DNA of 64,000 nt from positions 682,001-746,000 of the forward strand of contig CAWIAN010000010.1 of the NCBI GenBank assembly GCA_963834135.1, written 5' to 3'. The notes below the pieces were generated by a model, which saw only the letters and a program-made list of their open reading frames with translations, searched no databases and was not told where the DNA came from. How positions within the stretch are numbered: the stretch's first letter is position 1; every line of letters begins with the position of its first letter. Positions 26,590 to 35,931 of this stretch are shown piece after piece. The stretch is from Bog-257 sp963834135. Lineage in GTDB: Bacteria > Acidobacteriota > Terriglobia > Terriglobales > Acidobacteriaceae. The position numbers and the translations under genes are program-made.

Positions 26590-27192
26590 GTGCAAATAGG
26601 GACCACAAGCTCGGAGCTCTCTCCCACCCCCGCGGTAATCGATTCAGTTTGCTCCGGCGTCACGCTGCCGCGCGAGCTTTCACAGTGGTATGCGGTGCAA
26701 ACTCGTCCGCGTCACGAGAAGCGGGTCGCCGACGCGTTGCGGGCCAGAGCGATGGAAGAATTTCTACCGCTGCACAGATGCAGAAATCGCTGGAAGAACG
26801 GTGTGGTCGCGGACGTAGAACTCCCGCTTTTCCCCTGCTACTTGTTTGTCAGAGTCCCACTGCGTGAGAGGGTACGATTGTTACAGTTGCCCGGAGTGAT
26901 CGGCTTCGCCGTTAATTCGGCCCATCCAACGGCACTGGCCCACGAAGACATTGAAGCCCTGCGGCTGCTGAGCGTTGTTGGCCGGGCCGAACCGCATCCG
27001 TTCCTCAAAAGTGGCGACAGAGTGCGCATCGCTGCGGGACCACTGGCAGGCATGGAAGGAATTTTATTGAGACGCAAACACGACTTAAGAGTCGTAATCT
27101 CCCTGGATTTCATAATGCGCTCCGTCGCAGTCGAAGTCGGCGAACTGGATATTGAGCCTGTCTACGGGCGACGCTCCAAAGGCCAAGCATAG
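26590..27192 (+). CDS. NusG-family specialised transcription elongation factor (RfaH/UpxY-like)
   Basis: This protein of about 200 residues has an NGN domain starting at QWYAVQTRPRHEKRVADAL and continuing through LPLFPCYLFVR and LPGVIGFAV. A KOW-like C-terminal domain follows (FLKSGDRVRIAAGPLAGMEGILLRRK). Such paralogues of NusG help RNA polymerase through long polysaccharide operons. The frame is open up to a GTG at 26533, but that codon lies in a hairpin loop with no ribosome-binding site, whereas GTG at 26590 has AGGA seven bases upstream. It heads a same-strand set of genes reaching to 43595. Confidence 0.85.
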   Translation: MQIGTTSSELSPTPAVIDSVCSGVTLPRELSQWYAVQTRPRHEKRVADALRARAMEEFLPLHRCRNRWKNGVVADVELPLFPCYLFVRVPLRERVRLLQLPGVIGFAVNSAHPTALAHEDIEALRLLSVVGRAEPHPFLKSGDRVRIAAGPLAGMEGILLRRKHDLRVVISLDFIMRSVAVEVGELDIEPVYGRRSKGQA

Positions 27193-27243
27193 TAACCCCT
27201 TCGGCAATACTCTTTCCTGATTCGAAAGCAGCAACAACGCCAC

Positions 27244-28521
27244 ATGAACCGCCAACTCTCAGCGGCGATCATTGCCACCTTCCGCAGCATGAGTGCCGCT
27301 GAACATAGAAGCCGCTTGCGGGCCTTTCCGGCAGTCAGTTGGGAAAGAAACCTAAGTTGGCTGGACGCGAGTGGGCTCGCCCTCTATTTCCTGAAGCAAC
27401 TTCGCCTGCTCGGAATCGAAGATTCGGTTCCCCCGTCCATCCGTTCGCAACTGGAGCAACGCCATGCCGACAATCAGCGCCGGACCGCGTGTTTGCTCGA
27501 AGAGTTTGCTCGAATTAACAATGCGTTGAGCGCTCGGGATATTCATTATGCCAATCTCAAAGGATTCACCTTGGTCCCTGACTATTGTCCCGATCTCTCA
27601 CTTCGCTGCCAGATGGACTGCGACTTCCTGATCGACCCGGACGAGGCGGCGCAATCCTGCAATATTTTGAGCTCGTTGGGCTATTCCGTGGTCGCCGCAA
27701 ACCGGCACGTGATCGAGCTCAAAACGACCGGAGGAAACACTCCACGGATCACTGATCTGTATAAAGCTAATCGAGAGCGAGTTGTCGAATTGCACCTCTG
27801 CGACGATGCCCGTCCGGATCGGCACCCTTCTCTGCTGGAACGTGTCCGCCTCCTGACAATCCACGGCGGCAGGTATCCGGCACTCTCAGCTGACGACATG
27901 TTCCTTTCGCAGGCGTCTCACTTGTTCCGGCACTTGCGCAGCGAGTGGACTCGGGTCTCCTGGCTTCTGGAACTCAAGCAGTGTGTTGCCGCCCACTCCG
28001 GCGATGCCGGGTTCTGGCAAGCGGTTCGGACACGTGCAGACCATGACCAGCAGAGCACAATGGCGATCAGCGCTTCACTGCTGATGGCGCGAAAAGCTTT
28101 TGGCAACTGTGTCGGCGGCGAGTTAGCCGGTTGGTCGCCCGAACGGCTTCCAGCTTCGACCGCTTTGTGGATCGAGCGTTACGGGAACGAGGTACTACTG
28201 GCTGGCTTTCCTGGAAGCAAGCTCTATCTGATCCTCGAACAAGAGTTATCTGCAGGGGAGCAGACCAAATTCATGGTGCGCCGCCGACTGTTTCCTCGGC
28301 GTGCTCCCGGGCGATTCGCTGTGAATCCTTCCAGCGGCCTGGTACAACGAGCTCGTGCGGCCCGAGCAAGTTGCAGCTACTTCCTGTTTCGCATGCGGTT
28401 TCATATCGCGGCTGGGTCGCAATACTTGGTTGAATCCTGGCGTTGGAATCGGCTTCGCAAACGCCGACTCGTGAAAGACGCCTACCCTGCAGCTAACTGC
28501 GCAGTGAATGCCGCTGATTAG
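27244..28521 (+). CDS. PF14907-type uncharacterised nucleotidyltransferase
   Basis: The 425-residue protein shows the NTP_transf_5 pattern: IHYANLKGFTLVPDYCPD, followed by the acidic metal motif MDCDFLIDPDE, then VELHLCDDARPDRH and a helical C-terminal half. The family uses the nucleotidyltransferase fold; members are known next to HprK-like kinases and in exopolysaccharide/exosortase loci, and a few act with kinases on lasso peptides. Its substrate here is unknown, and no lasso-peptide genes are present. Its stop overlaps an alternative start of the export gene by 14 bases. Confidence 0.75.
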   Translation: MNRQLSAAIIATFRSMSAAEHRSRLRAFPAVSWERNLSWLDASGLALYFLKQLRLLGIEDSVPPSIRSQLEQRHADNQRRTACLLEEFARINNALSARDIHYANLKGFTLVPDYCPDLSLRCQMDCDFLIDPDEAAQSCNILSSLGYSVVAANRHVIELKTTGGNTPRITDLYKANRERVVELHLCDDARPDRHPSLLERVRLLTIHGGRYPALSADDMFLSQASHLFRHLRSEWTRVSWLLELKQCVAAHSGDAGFWQAVRTRADHDQQSTMAISASLLMARKAFGNCVGGELAGWSPERLPASTALWIERYGNEVLLAGFPGSKLYLILEQELSAGEQTKFMVRRRLFPRRAPGRFAVNPSSGLVQRARAARASCSYFLFRMRFHIAAGSQYLVESWRWNRLRKRRLVKDAYPAANCAVNAAD

Positions 28522-28558
28522 CTCCGTGTCTCTCGCCAAACTGGATCGTGATACAGCG

Positions 28559-31477
28559 ATGACAGTACATAAACGTTATAGCTCTCCCGCCCTGCTTGCT
28601 CGCCTTCTGCTGATTCTGCTGGTCTCATCGTTCGCTCATTCGCAGCAGCAGCCCATGATCGCGCCCACGCCCGGCGCTGACTCCTCATCCGGAACGCCCA
28701 GCTCTGATGGTGCACTTTCGGCGAGCCAGATCATCGAGCTTCTGAACCAGAAGCCCGAGCTGATGGTCGATCTGAAGCGACTCGCCGCCGAACAACTGCA
28801 GGCCCAGGGCGTAGCGATACAGGAAGACTCCATAACTGACGAGATGCTGCTGGGAAAAATTGTGTCCGATGCGAGCGTGCGCGCCAACATCACGTTGTGG
28901 CTGCGCGCACGAGGCTACGTGACAACTGCAGACATAGAGCAAGCGAAATCGGCTCAACTGGATTCGGACGAAGAAGACAATCCGCAGCAATCCCTATCGG
29001 CTGCTATCCCGGCCACATCCGGAACTCCCACAGCGTCGGATAGCCAGCTTAGCCAACTGCTCGCGTCCCGACCCGATTTGGCGCAGGCGGCGGGCATGAC
29101 ACCCCCGTCCTCGATATCTGGCGATCTCACCAGCAGCGAAGGCTTGACCCCGGCCGATCTGCCGCGCACAACCCCACAGCGCAACGGTCCAGCAGGCAGA
29201 TCAGCGAAGGCCTCGACAGACACGAATCCCGACGGAACACCCGAATTGTTACATCGCACCGCTCCGATGAACCTGATGGCGATGCGCGATCTGTACACGC
29301 AAGTCCCCGATCAAAGCTCTTCGCTCAAACGCTTTGGCGGCGAGGTATTTCTCAGTCGCGGCATGCAGTCGAAACAGATGACGCTCGATGTTCCTGTGGG
29401 TCCTGACTATGTCCTGGGTCCGGGCGACAGCATCAACATCAGCCTTTGGGGCGGCATGGCGCAGCAGTTTACCCGAATCGTTGATCGTGAGGGCCGCGTG
29501 ACTCTGCCGGAAGCGGGTCCGGTCGTCATAGCCGGTTTCACCCTCGAGAACGCGGAGAAGTTGATTCAGGAAGCGCTGGTAAGACAATTTCGTGACGCTA
29601 AGGTTGAGGTGTCCGTCTCACGTCTCCGTACGGTTCGGATTTACGTCGTCGGCGATGTTCAACGCCCCGGAGCTTACGATGTAAGCTCGCTCTCCACGCC
29701 GCTGAATGCTCTCTACGCGGCGGGCGGGCCCACTGCTATCGGATCGCTGCGTACGGTTCGTCACTATCGCGGCAAACAGCTGGTGCGCGACGTCGACCTT
29801 TATGACTTCCTGCTGCACGGCGTTCGCACGGACTCGGAACGGCTCGAACCGGGTGACACGATTCTGGTGCCCCCGGTGGGACAGCAGGTCACCATCTCCG
29901 GAATGGTACGGCGCCCGGCTATCTATGAATTACGCAATGAGAGCACGTTGTCGGAGGTGCTCACGCTGGCGGGCGGCGTTATGGTGTCGGCACAGATGCG
30001 TGACATTCATGTCGAACGCATCGAGACCCATGACAAGCGAGTCACGGTAAGCGTGAACGTGCCACCGGGCAGCAGTCCGGATGCTGCCTGGAAAGCGGTC
30101 GAAGCCTTCGCGATTCAGGATGGCGACAAGATTACAGTCGCCCCAATCCTTCCTTACAGCGAGCGTTCCATCTATCTCGAAGGGCACGTCGTACGCCCGG
30201 GCAAATACCCCTACAGCGATAACATGACGCTCAGCGATGTGATTCGGTCGTATCAGGACGTCCTTCCTGAACCCTCGGATCATGGCGAGATCATTCGTTT
30301 GCGCCCGCCAGATTATCGCCCTGAGACTCTCGAGTTCGATCTTCCACAAGTGTTGATCGGAAATAGCCCTGTACATCTGCAGGCGTTCGATACGGTTCGA
30401 CTTTATGGACGTTATGAAGCGGACTCCCCCAGCGTCACCATTCACGGTGAGGTACGCCGGCCCGGTCAGTACCCATTGCCTGAAGGCTTGACCGCGGCGC
30501 AGCTTGTACGTATGGCGGGCGGCTTCAAGCGCAGCGCTCTGCTGGATGCTGCGGACCTCGCCAGCTACGACATCAAGAATGGAGAGAAAGTGGTGAGCCA
30601 TCGGACCACCATCAACATCGGACGCGCAGTCGAGAACGACGATTCCAATGCCGACGTCGCTTTGAAACCCGGCGACATACTCACCATCCATCAACTCTCT
30701 GGATGGAGCAATATTGGCCAATCGGTCATGTTGAAGGGTGAGGTCACCTACTCGGGAACCTACGGCATACAGGAAGGGGAACGGTTGAGTTCCGTGCTCA
30801 AGCGAGCCGGCGGTTTCACCTCCAGCGCTTATCCAGCCGGTGCCGTACTGGTGCGCTTGCAGGTTCGGGAGATGGAAGAAAAGAGCCGGAATGAATTGAT
30901 TCGGCAGCTGGAAACTACGACCGCCGGAGCCCATTTGTCTCCCAGCCTCAACATGCAAGAGCAGACTGGAGCGTTGCAGCTGATAGCTGCCCAGCAGAAA
31001 CAGGCCGTAGCAAGCTTGAAGAGCCAACCTCCGACGGGACGCCTGGTGATCAAGATCAGCACCGACATCGCCAGCTGGGAGAACACGCCCGCCGACATAG
31101 AGCTCCGTGCCGGGGATGTACTTACGGTGCCGAAGGAGCCGGGGTTCGTGCTGGTCAGTGGCCAGGTATATAACGCTGCTGCGCTCACATTTGTCCCCGG
31201 AAAGAATGCCGGCTGGTATCTACGACACGCCGGCGGCGCTACCAACATGGCAAATACGAAAGAGATCTTCGTCATACGGGCCAACGGCTCGGTGGTGGGA
31301 CGGCGTTCCGGCGAGTGGTATAGCGACGGCGTGCTCGATACGAAAATGGAACCAGGCGACGTAGTCGTGGTGCCGCAGAAGATTATTGGCGGCTCGATGT
31401 TCTGGCGCAACATGCTGGCCACCGCGCAGGTTCTTTCGTCCATCGCAATCACGGCGAATCTCGCTGGAGTTCTCTAG
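28559..31477 (+). CDS. Giant SLBB-domain polysaccharide export protein (Wza-like)
   Basis: The 972-residue protein has a signal peptide (LLARLLLILLVSSFAHSQ), a Ser/Thr/Gln-rich linker of about 200 residues, and then the polysaccharide-export core starting near VGPDYVLGPGDSINISLWGG. Repeated SLBB domains follow (YVVGDVQRPGAYDV, TISGMVRRPAIYEL, YLEGHVVRPGKYPY, TIHGEVRRPGQYPL, MLKGEVTYSGTYGI, LVSGQVYNAAALTF), about six in all. Wza is only about 380 residues, so this one has a much longer periplasmic part. It should form the export channel or its periplasmic stack. ATG at 28559 is chosen for the signal peptide; an open start at 28508 exists. Confidence 0.9.
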   Translation: MTVHKRYSSPALLARLLLILLVSSFAHSQQQPMIAPTPGADSSSGTPSSDGALSASQIIELLNQKPELMVDLKRLAAEQLQAQGVAIQEDSITDEMLLGKIVSDASVRANITLWLRARGYVTTADIEQAKSAQLDSDEEDNPQQSLSAAIPATSGTPTASDSQLSQLLASRPDLAQAAGMTPPSSISGDLTSSEGLTPADLPRTTPQRNGPAGRSAKASTDTNPDGTPELLHRTAPMNLMAMRDLYTQVPDQSSSLKRFGGEVFLSRGMQSKQMTLDVPVGPDYVLGPGDSINISLWGGMAQQFTRIVDREGRVTLPEAGPVVIAGFTLENAEKLIQEALVRQFRDAKVEVSVSRLRTVRIYVVGDVQRPGAYDVSSLSTPLNALYAAGGPTAIGSLRTVRHYRGKQLVRDVDLYDFLLHGVRTDSERLEPGDTILVPPVGQQVTISGMVRRPAIYELRNESTLSEVLTLAGGVMVSAQMRDIHVERIETHDKRVTVSVNVPPGSSPDAAWKAVEAFAIQDGDKITVAPILPYSERSIYLEGHVVRPGKYPYSDNMTLSDVIRSYQDVLPEPSDHGEIIRLRPPDYRPETLEFDLPQVLIGNSPVHLQAFDTVRLYGRYEADSPSVTIHGEVRRPGQYPLPEGLTAAQLVRMAGGFKRSALLDAADLASYDIKNGEKVVSHRTTINIGRAVENDDSNADVALKPGDILTIHQLSGWSNIGQSVMLKGEVTYSGTYGIQEGERLSSVLKRAGGFTSSAYPAGAVLVRLQVREMEEKSRNELIRQLETTTAGAHLSPSLNMQEQTGALQLIAAQQKQAVASLKSQPPTGRLVIKISTDIASWENTPADIELRAGDVLTVPKEPGFVLVSGQVYNAAALTFVPGKNAGWYLRHAGGATNMANTKEIFVIRANGSVVGRRSGEWYSDGVLDTKMEPGDVVVVPQKIIGGSMFWRNMLATAQVLSSIAITANLAGVL

Positions 31478-31486
31478 CCGCACTCC

Positions 31487-33211
31487 ATGCGGTATTACAG
31501 GTCAATTTTTTGTATGGCGATGATCCTGACCTCGCCGCTGTTGAAGCTTCGCGGACAGACGAGTGGCTCTACTTCCAACATGCCTACGACCGATTTCGAT
31601 TCGAAGCAAAGAAATCCGTCGAACATGGGCTCTACTTACGTACCGCTCGACAGCTGGGTATATCCGGCGATCGAACGGCTCGCGGCCCTTGGCTACGTGC
31701 AAACCGACTTCGCTGGACAACGGCCGTGGACACGAATGGAATGCGCCCGCCTGGTCATCGAAGCCGGAGAACGCGCCGCCGAGAACTCCGAAACAGAATC
31801 CGGCGCGTTGTATCGCAGCCTCAGCACCGAGTTCGCGTTGGAACTTCGTCGGGAAGACGGCGCCAGCAACACCGGATTTCAAGTGGAATCGATCTATACC
31901 CAGGCTCTCGGAGTTTCGGGCCGACCGGTGGTGGATGGATATCACTTCGCCCAGACGCTGGTGAATGATTTTGGCCGGCCCTACGGCGAAGGAACAAACG
32001 CATACACGGGCGCGGCGCTACGGGCTGTTGCCGGTCCCTTGGCTTTCTATGTTCGCGGTGAATACCAAAAGAGCGGAAGCGTCGTTCAGCCCTCCCAAAC
32101 CGCGCAAGCCGCGATCGCACAAGCGGACTTTACTCCCGCAGCTTCTGCGGGGCCACCGTCCAATGTCTCGCGCTTTCGGCTGATTGATGCCTATGTCGCG
32201 CTGGCCTTCAAGAACAACCAGCTGTCGTTCGGCCAGCAGTCGCTCTGGTGGGGACCTGATTCGGGCGACGCAATGATCTTCAGCAATAATGCCGCATCCA
32301 TTCCCATGCTGCGCTACGACCGCGTCAGGCCATTCAAACTCCCCAGCTTTCTCGGAGCCCTTGGACCTATGCGGGTTCAATTCTTCATCGGCCGCCTTTC
32401 CGGTCAGCAGTTCGCGCAACTGCCGAACGGCAATATCGCCGGAAGTCCCGGCGTGTCCTTAGGCGATCAACCTTTCGTCCATGGCATGAAGTGGACCTTA
32501 AAGCCGACGCCGAATCTGGAGCTGGGATTCTCGCGAACTGTGATCTTCGGGGGGCCGGGCTTCCCTGTCACGTTCAATAGCTTCTGGCGCAGTGTCTTCT
32601 CGACGCAAAGCGGAAACTTCAGCGCTAACGATCCTGGCGACCGCCGGGCCGGCTTTGATTTCACCTATCGCATTCCGGGGCTTCGCGACTGGCTGACGCT
32701 GTACTGCGACAGCTTTGCCGACGATGAGGCCTTCCCTCCTGCCTATCCGACGCATAGCGCGTGGAGTCCGGGGCTTTATCTATCCAAACTGCCCTATCTG
32801 CACAAGCTGGATCTGCGGGCTGAAGGCGCCATCACGCCTGAGCGGCTCTTCCCCGGATTTTTCTACTTCAATGTCCACTATCTCGACGGCTACACCAACG
32901 ATCGGCAGATCATGGGCAGTTGGGTGGGACGCCAGGGCAATGGCTGGCAGCTTTCAAGCACCTATTGGTTCTCTGGCAGGAACACGATCCAGCTTGGTTA
33001 TCGCAGCATGGCGGCGGATCATAGTTTCCTGCAAGGCGGCTGGCTGCGCGATATCAACGCCAATACGAACGTTGCACTGGGTGCGAACTTCGCACTGCAA
33101 GCTGGGATTCAGTATGAGCGCTGGCAGTTTCCGTTGCTGGCTCCGGGGGTGGTATCGAACGTGACTACCTCCGTCCAACTTTCCTACACGCCGCGATGGA
33201 GTGTGCGCTGA
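31487..33211 (+). CDS. Wzi-family capsule assembly protein
   Basis: The 574-residue protein looks like an outer-membrane barrel. A signal-type N-terminus is followed by VPLDSWVYPAIERLAALGYV (the family's helical N-terminal part), then alternating aromatic strands (NNQLSFGQQSLWWGPDS is a Wzi landmark) and a C-terminal strand VQLSYTPRWSVR. Wzi anchors capsule polymer to the cell surface or helps its assembly. It lies ten bases after the export gene and its stop shares a base with the next start (TGATG). Confidence 0.85.
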   Translation: MRYYRSIFCMAMILTSPLLKLRGQTSGSTSNMPTTDFDSKQRNPSNMGSTYVPLDSWVYPAIERLAALGYVQTDFAGQRPWTRMECARLVIEAGERAAENSETESGALYRSLSTEFALELRREDGASNTGFQVESIYTQALGVSGRPVVDGYHFAQTLVNDFGRPYGEGTNAYTGAALRAVAGPLAFYVRGEYQKSGSVVQPSQTAQAAIAQADFTPAASAGPPSNVSRFRLIDAYVALAFKNNQLSFGQQSLWWGPDSGDAMIFSNNAASIPMLRYDRVRPFKLPSFLGALGPMRVQFFIGRLSGQQFAQLPNGNIAGSPGVSLGDQPFVHGMKWTLKPTPNLELGFSRTVIFGGPGFPVTFNSFWRSVFSTQSGNFSANDPGDRRAGFDFTYRIPGLRDWLTLYCDSFADDEAFPPAYPTHSAWSPGLYLSKLPYLHKLDLRAEGAITPERLFPGFFYFNVHYLDGYTNDRQIMGSWVGRQGNGWQLSSTYWFSGRNTIQLGYRSMAADHSFLQGGWLRDINANTNVALGANFALQAGIQYERWQFPLLAPGVVSNVTTSVQLSYTPRWSVR

Positions 33212-34533
33212 TGACTCCCTTTCCCGAAACCGCTTTGCAAGCTATCGATGATCGGGCGGCTGTCGATGCGCCGCTCGACAATCATGATGACGGCTGGGTA
33301 CCCAATACTTCTCTTCTCTGGGATCGGCGCAGGACGCTCGCGCGAGTGTTCCTATGTGCCCTGGTTCTTAGCGCGGTCATCGCATTTCTTATTCCTAAAG
33401 AATACGAATCCACCACCCGCATCATGCCACCCGAGCAGCAAGGCATGGGCGCTGCCATGCTGGCTGCGCTGGCGGGAAAAGCAATGCCGGGAGGGGCGCT
33501 CGGCGCGCTGGCGGGCGGCATGCTGGGCATGAAGGATTCGGGCGCGCTATTCGTTGAACTGCTGCATAGCGGCTCGATCGAGGGAGCGCTGGCGGATCGG
33601 TTCGACCTTCAAAAGCTTTATCACAAACGATATCGCCAGGACGCACTCAAGAAGCTGGCGCATCGTACAGATGTTACGCAGGACCGTAAGAGCGGAGTCA
33701 TCACGGTAGTCGTAACCGACACAGAGCGCCAGCGGGCGCGCGACATGGCCCAGGCGTACCTCGATCAGCTCGATAGCCTGTTGATTCGGGTCAACACTTC
33801 GGCGGCCCGGCGAGAACGTGAGTTTATCGAGCAGCGTCTTGTAACCGTCCAAAATGACCTGGAAAAAGCACAGGTTGCCCTCAGCGATTTCTCCAGCAAG
33901 AACACTACGCTCGACGTGAAAGAGCAGACTAAAGCGATGGTTGAAGCCGGCGCCAAACTTCAGGCACAGCTCATCGTGGCTCACGCGGAAGCGGACTCTC
34001 TGGGGCAGTTTTATGGAGAAGGCAACGTTCGCATGCGGGCCGCGAACGCCCGCGTTGGCGAGCTCGAACATGAATTGAAAAAACTGGGCGGGTCAGCGGC
34101 CGAGTCGGGCGACGAACCTGACAGCGATGCTCTTTATCCCACGCTGCGTCAAATGCCGGTCTTGGCGGTGCGTTGGGCCGATCTGTACCGTCAGGTGAAA
34201 ATTAAAGAAACGGTTTATGACCTTCTGACCGAACAGTACGAACTGGCGAGGATTGAAGAAGTGAAGTCCGTACCCAGCGTGCGCGTCATCGATCCGCCGA
34301 GCTGGCCGGAAAAGAAGTCTTTCCCACCCCGGCTCATCATGATTCTTGGACTAACCAGCCTGGCGGTCTTCACAGCCGCGATGGTGCTGGTACTGCAAGA
34401 CCGCTGGCTCCGGCTCTCTCCCCGTGACGCCCGCAAGCAGCTCGCGCGCCGGGTCTGGCTGGCTTTGAAAGACGACACGCAAGACCTCCGCCATTTTGCC
34501 CGTGGAAAACTCAACTCTGCCGACCGGTCCTAA
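33211..34533 (+). CDS. Wzz/GumC-type chain-length determinant
   Basis: The 440-residue protein has one membrane segment near residues 43-63 (VFLCALVLSAVIAFLIP), the Wzz entry motif EYESTTRIMPP, a Gly/Ala/Met-rich loop, a long periplasmic coiled coil (EREFIEQRLVTVQNDLEKAQ and beyond), a PSWPEKKSFPPR segment and a second membrane helix near the end. There is no Walker box, so it is not a fused tyrosine kinase. It should regulate polymer length or export. ATG at 33211 (GGAG nine bases upstream) is chosen over an upstream in-frame start. Confidence 0.88.
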   Translation: MTPFPETALQAIDDRAAVDAPLDNHDDGWVPNTSLLWDRRRTLARVFLCALVLSAVIAFLIPKEYESTTRIMPPEQQGMGAAMLAALAGKAMPGGALGALAGGMLGMKDSGALFVELLHSGSIEGALADRFDLQKLYHKRYRQDALKKLAHRTDVTQDRKSGVITVVVTDTERQRARDMAQAYLDQLDSLLIRVNTSAARREREFIEQRLVTVQNDLEKAQVALSDFSSKNTTLDVKEQTKAMVEAGAKLQAQLIVAHAEADSLGQFYGEGNVRMRAANARVGELEHELKKLGGSAAESGDEPDSDALYPTLRQMPVLAVRWADLYRQVKIKETVYDLLTEQYELARIEEVKSVPSVRVIDPPSWPEKKSFPPRLIMILGLTSLAVFTAAMVLVLQDRWLRLSPRDARKQLARRVWLALKDDTQDLRHFARGKLNSADRS

Positions 34534-35926
34534 CTTGTTAACGGTTGACGGAAGAATCCGCCACTGGGCGCAACTCTTTCGCCAGTCAGGCAGAGTGCGC
34601 ACGAGCGTGCACAACTCGTTCTACGGCATAGCGGAATATATTGCCCTGCCAGCCGCCATGCTGCTGGCCACACCCTTTCTATTGCACCGTCTCGGGCTGA
34701 CGCAATTCGGCCTATGGATGCTGGCGAGCGCCGCGGTAACTAGTTCTAACTTGATCAGCACGGGCTTCGGCGATGGTGCGCTCAAGTATGCGTCCAAATA
34801 TCGCGGCGAAGGCAATGACAAGCGCTTTGAGAGCACGCTTCGCGTTAACCTCACGATCAATCTCGTTCTTGGCGGCATACTTGCAACCCTGCTGTGGTAC
34901 GGATCGCCCTACGCCGTAAATTCGATATTCAAGATTGATCCAACTCTGCGTGGCACCGCCCTCACGGCGTTTCGTATCGGTAGCGCGGTGCTACTGGTTC
35001 GCTGCGCCGAGGGCGTCCTTATTGGTGCTTTACGTTCGCACGAACGATACGGACCCGCCGTCCAGATCAGTATCGCCTCGCGCTCGTCCATCGTACTGGT
35101 CGCGTGCCTTCTGGTGTGGCGAGGACACGGAATTATTGCGATTATGACCGCTACCCTCTGCATCGTTGCCGGGTCGGTCGTCGTGCAGGTGGTCGTCGTA
35201 CGCATCCTGATTGCCCGCATCAAGCTAACTCCCTCGTTCGACCGGGAGACATTCGCGGAGGTCTTTCGGTTTGGCGGTTTCAGTTGGCTGCAGGCCGTGG
35301 CCGGCTGCATCTTCAATCAGGCCGACCGGCTGCTAATTGGCGCTCTTCTTGGCGCTTCCTCAGTGGGTTATTACAGTGTCTGTGTACAGGCTGCTCAGCC
35401 GATTCATGGGTTGATTGCCGCCGGACTGCACTTCCTGTTTCCCCATCTCAGTGCGCGTCTTTCCACGGCGCCGGCCACCGAGTTGCGCAGCGTGGTGCAT
35501 TCCATCTTTCATCTGAACGTAATTGCAGCTATCGTTCTTTGTCTTCCCGTCGTGATCTTCAGCAAGCTCATCCTTCGTCTCTGGATGGGCGCCGCCTTTG
35601 CCCAACAAGGTTGGGTGGTCTTGTCGATCGTTGCGCTTAGCTTTGGCTTTCTCTCGTTAAACGTCACCGCACACTATGCCCTTCTGGCTCTCGCGCAGGT
35701 TCGCTTAGTGGCTGTGCTAAACCTGCTTGGCGGGGCGGCAATGTTGATTGCCATGTTCTTGCTGGCTCCTGGCTTTGGATTAACGGGAATTGCGACGGGT
35801 CGTCTACTTTACGCGCCCATTACCTGGCTGATGTATGGGCGTCTGCATAAAGTTTTTTCGCCGATTCTGACCGATGGTTCGCCCACATTTGGAGAGCTTG
35901 CCGTCAGCGGAACGGAATCGCGCTAG
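34496..35926 (+). CDS. Wzx-type polysaccharide flippase (copy 2)
   Basis: This membrane protein of about 476 residues is paralogous to the flippase at 24856. Shared landmarks include FGLWMLASAAV against YGTWMLVNSIA, STGFGDGALKYASKYRG against GGFGDGATRYVSMYRG, and NQADRLLIGALLG against SHGDRLLVAALLG. It should move lipid-linked sugar units across the inner membrane. The start is uncertain: a TTG at 34496 overlaps the Wzz gene by 38 bases, while GTG codons near 34595 align better with the first copy. Presence of two flippases suggests two substrates or a specialised duplicate. Confidence 0.82.
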   Translation: MPVENSTLPTGPNLLTVDGRIRHWAQLFRQSGRVRTSVHNSFYGIAEYIALPAAMLLATPFLLHRLGLTQFGLWMLASAAVTSSNLISTGFGDGALKYASKYRGEGNDKRFESTLRVNLTINLVLGGILATLLWYGSPYAVNSIFKIDPTLRGTALTAFRIGSAVLLVRCAEGVLIGALRSHERYGPAVQISIASRSSIVLVACLLVWRGHGIIAIMTATLCIVAGSVVVQVVVVRILIARIKLTPSFDRETFAEVFRFGGFSWLQAVAGCIFNQADRLLIGALLGASSVGYYSVCVQAAQPIHGLIAAGLHFLFPHLSARLSTAPATELRSVVHSIFHLNVIAAIVLCLPVVIFSKLILRLWMGAAFAQQGWVVLSIVALSFGFLSLNVTAHYALLALAQVRLVAVLNLLGGAAMLIAMFLLAPGFGLTGIATGRLLYAPITWLMYGRLHKVFSPILTDGSPTFGELAVSGTESR

Positions 35927-35931
35927 ACCAC

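Noticed and set aside
29930..31027. Minus-strand open frame of 365 codons opposite the SLBB gene
   Set aside because: The plus-strand SLBB repeats are clear; the minus frame is a shadow produced by high GC codon bias.
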